The translations under genes were made by a program, and so were the position numbers. Below are positions 1-8,104 of a DNA stretch of 64,000 nt, piece by piece. The stretch spans positions 124,001 through 188,000 of the forward strand of contig CAYSSR010000004.1 in assembly GCA_964433755.1 (NCBI GenBank), in the 5' to 3' direction. Under the pieces are notes generated by a model that saw only the letters and a list, made by a program, of their open reading frames with translations, had not been told where the DNA came from and did no database searches. Numbering within the stretch: position 1 is the first letter of the stretch; the number at the start of each line of letters is the position of its first letter. Source of the DNA: JAUVXJ01 sp964433755 (lineage in GTDB: Bacteria; Chloroflexota; Anaerolineae; UBA7937; B3-Chlor).

Positions 1-115
1 CGGAGTAGGCTGCCGTGCCGCCCAGTTGCCAGCCCTCTGGACTCAGATCCTTCGCCACGTGGCCGACTACGAGAAAGTTGGGTTGTTCCACGGCTCAACC
101 GCTGGGCTGGTGGGA

Positions 116-1756
116 CTAGGCCGCCTCTGATTCCTGATGTCGTGTCTCTGCGAGCCTCTCGTCGTGACGCGCAATCGCAGCCGAGAGAAGGCCGAGAAAG
201 AGAGGGTGCGGTCTGTTAGGACGGGACTTGAACTCTGGATGGAACTGCGTGGCTACCATCCAGGGATGATCTTCCAGCTCGACCATCTCAACGAGATCGC
301 GGCCATCAAGGATACCACTCGCTATGAGCCCTCTGGCAGCCAGCATGTCCCGATAGCGGTCGTTGAACTCGAACCGGTGGCGATGGCGCTCTTGGGCCAA
401 GTCCTGACCGTATGCTTTGGCAGCGCGGGTACCGGCAGCCAGACGACAGGGATAGCTTCCCAACCGCATGGTGCCGCCCATGTGGGAGACCTGCCGCTGC
501 TCAGGTAGGAGGTCGATCACGGGATGCGGTGTTTGGGGGTCGAACTCTGTGCTGTTGGCTCCCGCCAGCCCGGCCACCGAACGAGCGAACTCGAGGACCA
601 TCACCTGCAACCCCAGGCAGAGTCCAAGGAATGGGATGTTGTGCTCTCGTGCGTATTGGGCGGCTGCTATCTTGCCCTCGATGCCCCTGTAGCCAAAGCC
701 TCCAGGAACTACGATGCCGTCTACGTCCTTCAGGTGCACCTCGGGATGCTGCTGCAATAGCTCCGACTCGACCCAGTCGATGTCCACGCCGACGTTGTGG
801 TGGGCGCCTGCGTGGTAGAGGGCTTCCCTCACACTCATGTAGGCGTCGACTAGCTCCACGTACTTGCCCACCAGAGCCACCTTGACTTGGCGTGCGGGGT
901 TCTTGATTCGCTCCACTACACTGCGCCATTCTTCCAAGTCCGGTTGGGCCTTGGGAAGGCCGAACCTCTCCATGACCAATTCACCGAGGCCAGCCTGTTC
1001 CATGATCAGCGGAACCTCGTACATGGTCTCGGCGCTTACCAGAGGTATCACTGCTGACTCTTCAACGTCGCAAAAGAGGGACACTTTGGCGCGAATGCCA
1101 TCGGACAGGTAAGAGTCAGCCCGGAGGAGGATGAAATCGGGCTGGATGCCCATGCCCCGGAGTTCCTTGACGCTGTGCTGGGTGGGCTTGGTCTTCAACT
1201 CGCCGGTGACCGCCAGGCGAGGGAGCAGCGTCACGTGTCCGTAGAGCACGTTCTGGCGCCCGATGTCGCTGCGCATCTGCCGCAGGGCCTCGATAAAAGG
1301 CAGCCCCTCGATGTCTCCTATGGTGCCGCCCACTTCGACGATGACAACATCGGCGCCGCTCTCCTCGGCTACCTGAAACACGCGCCGCTTGATCTCGTCT
1401 GTGATGTGGGGAATGATCTGCACCGTGCTCCCCAGATAGTCGCCTCTGCGCTCGCTGGCGATGACGGCGGAATACACCTGGCCCGTGGTCACGTTGCTCG
1501 AACTGGTGAGATTCTGATCGATAAAACGTTCGTAGTGGCCTAGATCGAGGTCCGTCTCCGAGCCGTCTTCGGTGACGAAGACCTCGCCGTGCTGATAGGG
1601 CGACATGGTCCCCGCATCCACGTTCAGGTAGGGATCCAGTTTCTGAATACACACGGAGACGCCCCTACTCTTCAGGATGCGAGCGATGGATGCAGCGGCT
1701 ACGCCCTTGCCAACGGACGATACGACGCCGCCCGTGCAGAAAACGAACTTGGTCAC
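116..1756 (-). CDS. pyrG: CTP synthase
   Basis: Cytosolic enzyme that aminates UTP to CTP with ATP and glutamine, the last step of pyrimidine nucleotide synthesis. The N-terminal synthetase domain begins VTKFVFCTGGVVSSVGKG, the family's nucleotide-binding signature. The C-terminal class I glutamine amidotransferase domain has nucleophile Cys380 in GLCLG and the His/Glu pair in FHPEF. I start at the GTG at 1756 (546 residues, the usual length) because AGAGGA lies 8 bases upstream and homologues begin at this Thr-Lys. A frame 18 codons longer is open but has no family support. A good promoter lies 63 bases upstream, so it is probably transcribed alone. Identification is secure. Confidence 0.97.
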   Translation of the reverse strand: MTKFVFCTGGVVSSVGKGVAAASIARILKSRGVSVCIQKLDPYLNVDAGTMSPYQHGEVFVTEDGSETDLDLGHYERFIDQNLTSSSNVTTGQVYSAVIASERRGDYLGSTVQIIPHITDEIKRRVFQVAEESGADVVIVEVGGTIGDIEGLPFIEALRQMRSDIGRQNVLYGHVTLLPRLAVTGELKTKPTQHSVKELRGMGIQPDFILLRADSYLSDGIRAKVSLFCDVEESAVIPLVSAETMYEVPLIMEQAGLGELVMERFGLPKAQPDLEEWRSVVERIKNPARQVKVALVGKYVELVDAYMSVREALYHAGAHHNVGVDIDWVESELLQQHPEVHLKDVDGIVVPGGFGYRGIEGKIAAAQYAREHNIPFLGLCLGLQVMVLEFARSVAGLAGANSTEFDPQTPHPVIDLLPEQRQVSHMGGTMRLGSYPCRLAAGTRAAKAYGQDLAQERHRHRFEFNDRYRDMLAARGLIASGILDGRDLVEMVELEDHPWMVATQFHPEFKSRPNRPHPLFLGLLSAAIARHDERLAETRHQESEAA

Positions 1757-1818
1757 GGTTTCATCCTCTCTTCGAATGGCGAGACTCCGGTCTATGGCTG
1801 TGGGGGGCAATCGCCGCT

Positions 1819-1847
1819 ATTATAACACGGCTGAAGGCGAGTAGCAA
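1819..1847 (-). promoter_or_regulatory. Promoter of pyrG
   Basis: Read on the minus strand, TTGCTA (1847-1842), a 17-base spacer and a perfect TATAAT (1824-1819). The start of transcription would fall near 1812, giving a leader of about 55 bases before the GTG of pyrG. The rest of 1757-2173 shows no gene that I can support. Confidence 0.7.
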
Positions 1848-1930
1848 TGGTCTTCCGAGGCGCTGTGGAAGAAGCAGGCACAAGATATGCCTGCGAGCCG
1901 TTCCCCACTGTTTTCGCCGCTGGCCGCACC

Positions 1931-1983
1931 CTGAGTAGTCCTGAGTAGCTGCGAAGCAGCGTACCGAAGGACGTATCGAAGGG
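1931..1983. repeat. Intergenic hairpin-forming repeat element
   Basis: A tandem CTGAGTAGTC/CTGAGTAGCT duplication runs into a hairpin: outer arms GTCCT (1938-1942) and AGGAC (1968-1972), inner arms GCTGC and GCAGC around a GAA loop. It ends in GTATCGAAGGG. From memory it resembles the dispersed CCTGAG...CGAAGG intergenic repeats of Chloroflexota genomes. Only one copy was noticed here, so the repeat status is inference. Confidence 0.4.
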
Positions 1984-2173
1984 CCGGTCCAGCGGCGGAT
2001 GCGACGGTGTTACTCCACACCCTCGTTGGATTGCGCAGTCCCGGGAAATGCTGGTGGGCAAGCTTTCTCTGACCGACGGGCGGGGCTCCCTGATGGTCGA
2101 CACGAGCCTGCTGTTGGGCAATTGGTGGTGTCTGTGCTAGGATTGGGTGGCCTTTCTGGGGGAGGCATGCGCG

Positions 2174-5100
2174 GTGGCTGAAGAGACTGCGGCCGTCGAG
2201 GTACGCTATAGCCGGGAACTGAGCACCGCTCGCGTGGTGTCGCTCAGTCTGGCCATTCTCGTGGCCACATCGGTCTTCGCGGTGCAGGGACCGGTGTTGG
2301 CGGCAGCAGGCCCGGCTGCGACACTGTCTTACCTCCTGGCAGGACTGGTAGTGTGCCTCACCCTCCTATGCTACGTCGAACTGCTCACGTCAAGCGGGCG
2401 CGAAGGAGGGGCCTATGCCCTGCTCTCCGAAGGGACCAGAGGACCGGTAGCGTTCCTCACCGGTTGGGCGGTTCTCCTGGGCAGTCTTCTCCTCTGTGCT
2501 CTGCTCGCTCTGGGTTTCGCCGCGACTGTGAGCACCATCTTCGATACCTACCTGGGCGTGGACTTGCCTGAGCCTCTGTTGGCCGCGCTGCTCGCCCTGC
2601 TCGTGGCTGCCTACAATGTCGTGGGGGGCGGGAGCCACCGTCGGGCCCGTGACGCGGCCACCTGGGTAGCTCTCGCCGTTTTGCTGCTGCTCTGTGTTGT
2701 GTGTCTACCGCGCATACAGTTGGACAACTACCGGCCTTTCTCTCCCCATGGCTACCTCGGCGTGCAATCCGGTCTTTCGCTGCTATTGATTGGCTTCCTG
2801 GCCTTCGAATCGGTGCTGCTGACCGTCTCTGAGATCAGGCAGCCCAGACGGGCCGTCCCGCAGGCTTTCTTCGCCACTGTAGGTCTGGGCACCTTCTTGT
2901 TCGTGGCCCTGGCCTTTGCGACGACAGGTCTGTTGACCAGTGCCAGCCTCGAGGCGGCGTCCTTGCCAGTCGCAGTGATGGCCCGGCTCTTCCTTGGCGG
3001 CTACGGACAGGTCGCGATGCTGCTTCTGACTGCCGTTTTCATCCTGCTGGCCATGAACTCGGCTCTACTGTCGGTGGTGCGTCAAGCTGAGCAGATGGGC
3101 CGAGATGGGGTTCTACCGGAACTCTTCCTCCGGCGCACAGTCCGGTGGCACACGCCGTACGTCCTGCTGATACTCGCTGGATTGGCGGCTGCTCTGGTTT
3201 GCCTCTCGGGCAGACTGGAACTCGTGGCCAGGTTGGGAGGGTTCTGTGCTCTGTTTGTGATGAGCATGATCGCGGCGGGTGATGCGGTTCACGAGTCCAA
3301 GGAGGAGCAAATCTCTGGCTTCCGATTGCCGATGCGCCCCCTATTCCCGGCTCTGGCCTTGGTGGTCAATGTGTTCCTGATGCCCAGCATGGGGGCTTCT
3401 GCTGTAGTGGTGGGCGCGATCTGGCTTGCGGTGGGCCTCGTTGTCTACGTCGCGTACGCCAGGGGCAAGCTCATCGAGGGACAAGAAGGCGTTGTGGTCT
3501 TCAGGACAAGACGAGAGCCAGCGGAGGCCCGGTATCGTGTCCTGGTGCCCGTGGGACCAAGTGAGAGGCCGTCACAACTGATCAGGCTGGCCGTCGCTCT
3601 CGCGGGCGGCGAGGGTGGAGAGGTCCTGCCCTTGAGGGTGGTGACGCTGCCAGCCCAGGTTCCTCTCCACGAGGGCGCGAGGAAGGCTCAAGGCGTGGAG
3701 TCGGTCTTCAGTTGGTCTCTGGAGGCAGAAGACACGGGTGCAGTGGCCCTCACGCCGGTGACGAGGGTGGCCCGCAGCGTCTCCCAGGGCATCATCGACA
3801 CGGCCACTGAGGAGAAGTGTGATCTGATTCTCTTGAGCTGGGAGGGGTACAGTGGGACCAAGGGCCGGATTCTGGGCCAGACCCTGGATCCTGTGGTTGA
3901 GAATGCGCCATGCGACGTGGTGCTGGCGAAGGGTGAGCAGCTCTCGGCGCCTAGGACGATCCTCTTGCCCACGAGTGGCGGTCCCCATGCTCGCATTGCG
4001 GCCCAAGTAGGAGTGAAGCTGGCTGGCCTCTATGGAGGCCAGGTGACGGTGGTATACGTCTGCCGGGAGGGTGCGACACCAGAAGAGCGCCAGCACGGCA
4101 TGGACATGATGGCCCGTACCATACAAGGCTTGCCTACCGACGATGTAATCAAGACCAAGCTGGTGACTGCTCCCGGCATCGTGCGGGGCATTCTTTCAGA
4201 GGCGGAGGATTACGATCTGATGCTCCTGGGGGCTTCCGAGGAAGGTCTCTTCGATCGGGTGCTGTTCGGCACGATACCGGAGAAGATAGCACGTAAATCA
4301 CCTGTGCCAGTGATGATCGTCAAGCAGCGAGCGCCGCTGCCGCAGTTCTGGCTCAGACGCGTATGGGACGCACTGTTTAGCCTCTTGCCCACGCTGGATA
4401 CGGAGGAGAGGTCGGCCGTCTACCGCGAGATCAGAGAAGGGTCGCGGGCCGACATCGACCACTTCGTGATGACCACACTTGCCGCCACAATCGCCACTCT
4501 GGGCTTGCTCCTGAATAGCGCAGCGGTGATCATCGGAGGAATGCTGGTGGCTCCTCTCATGAGCCCCATCATCGGCATCGCCCTGTCCATTGCGCTGGGT
4601 AACGTGCGGCTGCTGCGCGATGCTGCTGAATCAACGATCAAGGGGGTTTTCGTCACGGTGGTAGTGGGTTTCGTTGTGGCTGCCATAAGCCCTCTCAGCG
4701 CAGTGACCGGTGAGATACTGGCACGCACGAGGCCCAACCTCCTGGACCTTGCCGTGGCCCTGGCCTCTGGAGCAGCGGCGGCCTACGCCATGTCCCGCAA
4801 GGAGGTGTCCGCAGCCTTGCCGGGTGTAGCCATCGCTGCGGCCCTGGTCCCGCCCCTGGGCGTCATAGGCATAGGGCTGGCGATCAGCAGGGGGGACGTG
4901 GCGGGAGGTGGCCTGTTGCTGTTCGCCACCAACCTGGTAGCGATCACCTTTGCGGGGGCCCTGATCTTCCTGTTGTTGGGGCTGCGTCCGGCAAGAGGCG
5001 GCAGGAAAAGGGAAACCCAGGTTCGCCGCGGATTGGTCATCTCCGTCCTGCTCCTGTTCTTGGTCTCCTTGCCCCTGGCTCTCATCCTCGGCGGGGCGGT

Positions 5101-5356
5101 TCAGTCCAGCCAACAAAGAGAGGTGATCGACCGCGTGCTGAATGAGGAGCTGAACAGGCTCGAACACGTGACCTTGGTCGGCTTCGAACTGGACTACCAG
5201 GGGGAGACCATAGATCTGACAGTAACCATCTATGCTGCCCAGGAGGTAGAGGAGGCGACACTCCAACACCTGGACGACGCGGTCACCGAGGCCGTGGGTC
5301 AGCCTGTGACGCTACACGTGATAGCTATCCCCGTCGCCAATCTGGTAGTGCCGTAG
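2174..5356 (+). CDS. APC permease - two UspA domains - DUF389 membrane fusion protein
   Basis: A 1060-residue inner-membrane protein. Residues 15-435 form about 12 hydrophobic helices of the APC amino-acid permease superfamily. Residues 450-585 and 590-720 are two UspA domains; the second ends in the GASEEG...LFGT nucleotide-site region. Residues 735-960 are a DUF389 hydrophobic domain (NSAAVIIGGMLVAPLMSP is typical), followed by a soluble tail of about 90 residues. APC-UspA proteins are known; the added DUF389 unit makes a second membrane domain. Transport of an amino acid or similar solute gated by nucleotide-binding UspA domains is inference. I prefer the GTG at 2174, 8 bases after GGGGGAGG; the GTG at 2147 would add nine residues. 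It stands alone between pyrG and the slipin operon. Confidence 0.85.
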   Translation: MAEETAAVEVRYSRELSTARVVSLSLAILVATSVFAVQGPVLAAAGPAATLSYLLAGLVVCLTLLCYVELLTSSGREGGAYALLSEGTRGPVAFLTGWAVLLGSLLLCALLALGFAATVSTIFDTYLGVDLPEPLLAALLALLVAAYNVVGGGSHRRARDAATWVALAVLLLLCVVCLPRIQLDNYRPFSPHGYLGVQSGLSLLLIGFLAFESVLLTVSEIRQPRRAVPQAFFATVGLGTFLFVALAFATTGLLTSASLEAASLPVAVMARLFLGGYGQVAMLLLTAVFILLAMNSALLSVVRQAEQMGRDGVLPELFLRRTVRWHTPYVLLILAGLAAALVCLSGRLELVARLGGFCALFVMSMIAAGDAVHESKEEQISGFRLPMRPLFPALALVVNVFLMPSMGASAVVVGAIWLAVGLVVYVAYARGKLIEGQEGVVVFRTRREPAEARYRVLVPVGPSERPSQLIRLAVALAGGEGGEVLPLRVVTLPAQVPLHEGARKAQGVESVFSWSLEAEDTGAVALTPVTRVARSVSQGIIDTATEEKCDLILLSWEGYSGTKGRILGQTLDPVVENAPCDVVLAKGEQLSAPRTILLPTSGGPHARIAAQVGVKLAGLYGGQVTVVYVCREGATPEERQHGMDMMARTIQGLPTDDVIKTKLVTAPGIVRGILSEAEDYDLMLLGASEEGLFDRVLFGTIPEKIARKSPVPVMIVKQRAPLPQFWLRRVWDALFSLLPTLDTEERSAVYREIREGSRADIDHFVMTTLAATIATLGLLLNSAAVIIGGMLVAPLMSPIIGIALSIALGNVRLLRDAAESTIKGVFVTVVVGFVVAAISPLSAVTGEILARTRPNLLDLAVALASGAAAAYAMSRKEVSAALPGVAIAAALVPPLGVIGIGLAISRGDVAGGGLLLFATNLVAITFAGALIFLLLGLRPARGGRKRETQVRRGLVISVLLLFLVSLPLALILGGAVQSSQQREVIDRVLNEELNRLEHVTLVGFELDYQGETIDLTVTIYAAQEVEEATLQHLDDAVTEAVGQPVTLHVIAIPVANLVVP

Positions 5357-5414
5357 CTGAAGGAGGCATGTGGCGCGAGGGGCAGAATGTCGGTTCTGCG
5401 GGACAGAAAGCCAA

Positions 5415-5437
5415 GCGCCCGCGAGTGGAGCGGGCGC
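5415..5437 (-). terminator. Terminator-like hairpin between convergent genes
   Basis: Perfect 8-bp stem GCGCCCGC/GCGGGCGC with a 7-base loop. On the minus strand it is followed by TTGGCTTTCTG, a modest T-rich tail, so it may end the NfeD-slipin transcript. On the plus strand it follows the permease fusion by 58 bases but has no T tract. Confidence 0.5.
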
Positions 5438-5473
5438 CTGCGATGTGAGCAGTCTAGGAAGTCCGTAGCGTGA

Positions 5474-5740
5474 CTAGGCCTCTCTTCGCCAGACACAAAT
5501 GAAGTCCGCCTCGCGAAAGGCTATCTGCACGAGCTCCCAGCCCTGTTCACCCTGCTGGTTCAGGATGTGAACAATGGCCTCGACGTAGGGGTTTGGCGCC
5601 TCGTCGAAGAAGCAGTCGCCCTCAGTGTCGCAGTAGACGACTTGGGGGCCGGCTGGATCGGGAGGGTGGCCGAGCTCCTCTCGGACTTTCAGTACCTCTC
5701 CCACGGGATGCGTAGTGATCTGGTATTGCCAGCGGTCCAT
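5474..5740 (-). CDS. Small DUF4177-like protein
   Basis: An 88-residue soluble protein. It opens with a WQYQI strand. Its C-terminal half carries ILNQQGEQGWELVQIAF followed by a short strand ending ICVWRRE. The pattern of a helix, then G-x-x-GWELV, then an aromatic-basic end is typical of the small DUF4177 family, whose function is unknown. The middle (residues 24-48), rich in Pro, Asp and Cys, looks like an inserted loop. The ATG is preceded by GGGAGG with a 6-base gap, and it starts 18 bases after the slipin stop, so it is the last gene of the NfeD-slipin operon. A role with the membrane proteins is only inference. Confidence 0.7.
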   Translation of the reverse strand: MDRWQYQITTHPVGEVLKVREELGHPPDPAGPQVVYCDTEGDCFFDEAPNPYVEAIVHILNQQGEQGWELVQIAFREADFICVWRREA

Positions 5741-5758
5741 AGTGCGCCTCCCGAATCG

Positions 5759-6553
5759 CTACTCTGATTCCTGATCCGCGCCCAAGATGCCAGAGAAGGC
5801 CTTGAAGAACTCGATGGGCACAGGGAAGATGATGGTGGAGTTCTTCTCAACGGCTATCTCGGTCAGGGTCTGGAGGTAGCGCAGTTGGATGGCGGCAGGC
5901 TCCTGAGAGATCCGGCCAGCGGCGTCTCTCAACCGCTCTGAAGCAGAGTACTCGCCGTCGGCGTGGATGATCTTGGCGCGCTTCTCTCGTTCGGCCTCAG
6001 CCTGCCGAGCCATGGCTCGCTTCATGGTCTCGGGCAGCTCTACGTCCTTGACCTCGACGATACTCACCTTGATGCCCCAGGGCTCCGTCTGCTCGTCGAT
6101 GATGTGCTGTAGTTTCTCGTTGATAGCCTCACGATGGGTGAGCAGTTCGTCGAGCTCGGACTGGCCCAGTACGCTACGAAGGGTGGTCTGGGCGATCTGC
6201 CAGGTGGCCTTCCCGTAGTCCACCACCTGGACGATGGCCGCAGAGGGGTCTACGACGCGGAAGTAGGCGACCGCGTTCACCCTGACCGTGACATTGTCCT
6301 TGGTGATGGCCTCTTGCGCAGGTATGTCCAGCGTCACCACTCGCAAGTCCACCTTGACCATGCGGTCGACGATGGGGATGATGAAGAAGAGGCCGGGTCC
6401 CTTGGCCCCCACCAGACGGCCCAGGCGGAAGATCACGCCTCGCTCGTATTCCTGGACGATCTTGATGGCCGAACTCAACACCCCCAGCAAGAGGATGATC
6501 ACAACGAGGGCACTGAATCCCAGGCCGCTAAGTAGTTGCAGTAGTTCTCCCAC
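5759..6553 (-). CDS. Slipin (SPFH/band 7 membrane scaffold protein)
   Basis: Stomatin-family protein of 264 residues. One N-terminal membrane segment (about residues 10-33) is followed by the SPFH domain starting IKIVQEYERGVIFRLGRLVGAKGPG, the slipin hallmark, then a charged helix rich in Ala/Glu/Lys (KRAMARQAEAEREKRAK) that drives oligomerisation. Slipins form membrane microdomains and are clients of the NfeD protease (Pyrococcus 1510-N cleaves its slipin partner). Here nfeD lies 24 bases upstream on the same strand, the standard pairing. The start is a GTG with AAGGAGG 8 bases upstream. Confidence 0.92.
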   Translation of the reverse strand: MGELLQLLSGLGFSALVVIILLLGVLSSAIKIVQEYERGVIFRLGRLVGAKGPGLFFIIPIVDRMVKVDLRVVTLDIPAQEAITKDNVTVRVNAVAYFRVVDPSAAIVQVVDYGKATWQIAQTTLRSVLGQSELDELLTHREAINEKLQHIIDEQTEPWGIKVSIVEVKDVELPETMKRAMARQAEAEREKRAKIIHADGEYSASERLRDAAGRISQEPAAIQLRYLQTLTEIAVEKNSTIIFPVPIEFFKAFSGILGADQESE

Positions 6554-6577
6554 AGTTCTATCCTCCTTGTTGCCCGT

Positions 6578-7912
6578 CTACTCCAATCCTCGAGGGCGAG
6601 TGGGGTCTTCAGTCGCCCTCGCTACGCGCAGCTCAAAGCCGTCAACGGCCACGACCTCCACCTGCTCCCCCCGTTTGACCGCTCCTTCGCTGCTCACGGC
6701 CCGCCAGAGCTCGCCCTTGAGGAACACCGTACCTGTGGGATCCAGATCGGTGCGAGCCACTGCGGGCTGGCCGATCAGTCCTTCCAGGCCGGTGGTCGGC
6801 CTGCGTTGGTGGATTCCCAGCACCTTGGCGACGACGAACGCGAAAAACACGCCGGTGGTCAGACCGACAGTGACCACCAACGCCCGGGACACCTGGGCGA
6901 AGGGGGAGCTGAACAGGATCATGGAACCCAGGATAAATGACACTACCCCCAAGGCAGTGAGGATGCCATGGGTGGGGGCCTTGACGTCCGCGATGAGAAG
7001 GATGAAGGCCAGAGCGACGAATATCAGCCCCGTCCAATTCACAGAGAGCACACCCAGGGAGAAGAGTGCGAGGACCAGGCAGATAGCCCCGACGACTCCA
7101 GCGAAGTATCCCCCCGGTTGGGACAGCTCGAAGATGATGGCGTTGAGACCCAGGGTCATCAGCAGGAAGGCGATGTTGGGGTTGGTGATGGTGTGCAGGA
7201 AGCCCTCGACGGCGTTCATGGGGAGGCGGTTGACGCTCGCGTCCTTCGTAGCGAGGGTGATGGGTTCGTCTCCCACGGTGACCTCGCGACCGTCCAAAGC
7301 AGCCAAGACTTCACCCAGGTCCCCAGCAATGAGGTCCACCACACCCAGCTCCAGCGCCTCCTCCTCGGTGATAGATGAGCTCTCGCGGACCGCTTGCTCG
7401 GCCCAGGCTACCGCATCGGGCCCTCGGGAGGCGGCCAGCCCCTTGATCATGGCGACAGCGTCGTTGACGGACTTTGCCTCGGCGGCCTCTGTCATCTCCT
7501 GACCCGACACGTCTACGGGATGGGCAGCACCTATGCGGGTGCTGGGGGCCATGGCCGCAAGGTCGGCGGCGAAGGTAAGGAAGGTGCCGGCAGAAGCTGC
7601 TTTCGCCCCTGGCGGCTGCACGTAGATCACGATCGGCACGGTGGCCGCCTTCATGCTCTGTATTATCTGCTCCGTCACTTCCACTGAGCCGCCAGGCGTG
7701 TTGAGCTCTACGATCAGACACTGTGAGCCATCCCGCTCCGCTGTCTGGATCCCTCTGTCCACGTAGCTGGCGACGATGGGGGTGATGGCGCCCTCAACAG
7801 TGAGGACATCGACGTGAGTGGCACCCTGGGCGTGCGCTGGAGCGGCCAGAGGTAGAGCGGCCAGTATGAGCAGCAGGTAGCAGACAAGGGCTCTTCTGTG
7901 ACGGATGCTCAT
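6578..7912 (-). CDS. NfeD-type membrane serine protease (ClpP class)
   Basis: A 444-residue exported membrane protease. Residues 1-28 are a signal peptide ending AHA. Residues 32-220 are the ClpP-like protease domain, with nucleophile Ser107 in AASAGT and Lys147 in EAKSVND as the expected Ser-Lys dyad; their spacing of 40 is close to that of the Pyrococcus enzyme. Residues 230-345 hold about four membrane helices. Residues 375-440 are the OB-fold NfeD domain (PAVARTDLDPTGTVFLKGELW). This is the long, catalytically complete form. It heads an operon with slipin and the small DUF4177-like gene, behind its own promoter. Probable role: cleavage of the slipin C-terminus and membrane quality control. 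Confidence 0.92.
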   Translation of the reverse strand: MSIRHRRALVCYLLLILAALPLAAPAHAQGATHVDVLTVEGAITPIVASYVDRGIQTAERDGSQCLIVELNTPGGSVEVTEQIIQSMKAATVPIVIYVQPPGAKAASAGTFLTFAADLAAMAPSTRIGAAHPVDVSGQEMTEAAEAKSVNDAVAMIKGLAASRGPDAVAWAEQAVRESSSITEEEALELGVVDLIAGDLGEVLAALDGREVTVGDEPITLATKDASVNRLPMNAVEGFLHTITNPNIAFLLMTLGLNAIIFELSQPGGYFAGVVGAICLVLALFSLGVLSVNWTGLIFVALAFILLIADVKAPTHGILTALGVVSFILGSMILFSSPFAQVSRALVVTVGLTTGVFFAFVVAKVLGIHQRRPTTGLEGLIGQPAVARTDLDPTGTVFLKGELWRAVSSEGAVKRGEQVEVVAVDGFELRVARATEDPTRPRGLE

Positions 7913-7978
7913 GGTCCTATTCCACAGAGCGATTGGATCAACGGAGAGGGCGATCAGCGGACACTGGCTCTACCTCTA

Positions 7979-8007
7979 TTATAGTCCACTGAGCCCGTGA
8001 ATTCAAC
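7979..8007 (-). promoter_or_regulatory. Promoter of the NfeD-slipin operon
   Basis: On the minus strand TTGAAT (8007-8002), a 17-base spacer and a perfect TATAAT (7984-7979). It lies 67 bases before the NfeD start and after the stop of the upstream histidine kinase. Confidence 0.7.
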
Positions 8008-8104
8008 ATACGTCTTCACAAGAGTGTACTGCTATTGAAGAGGTAGGGTTCATCACAACGGTGCCAGCGAGGGGACTAGGAACGGGCGCGATCCACTTTG
8101 TGTG

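Noticed and set aside
1..129. A plus-strand frame open from the left edge to a TGA at 127-129, overlapping the end of pyrG
   Set aside because: Only about 42 codons, no recognisable motif, and it cannot be separated from chance without the sequence to the left.
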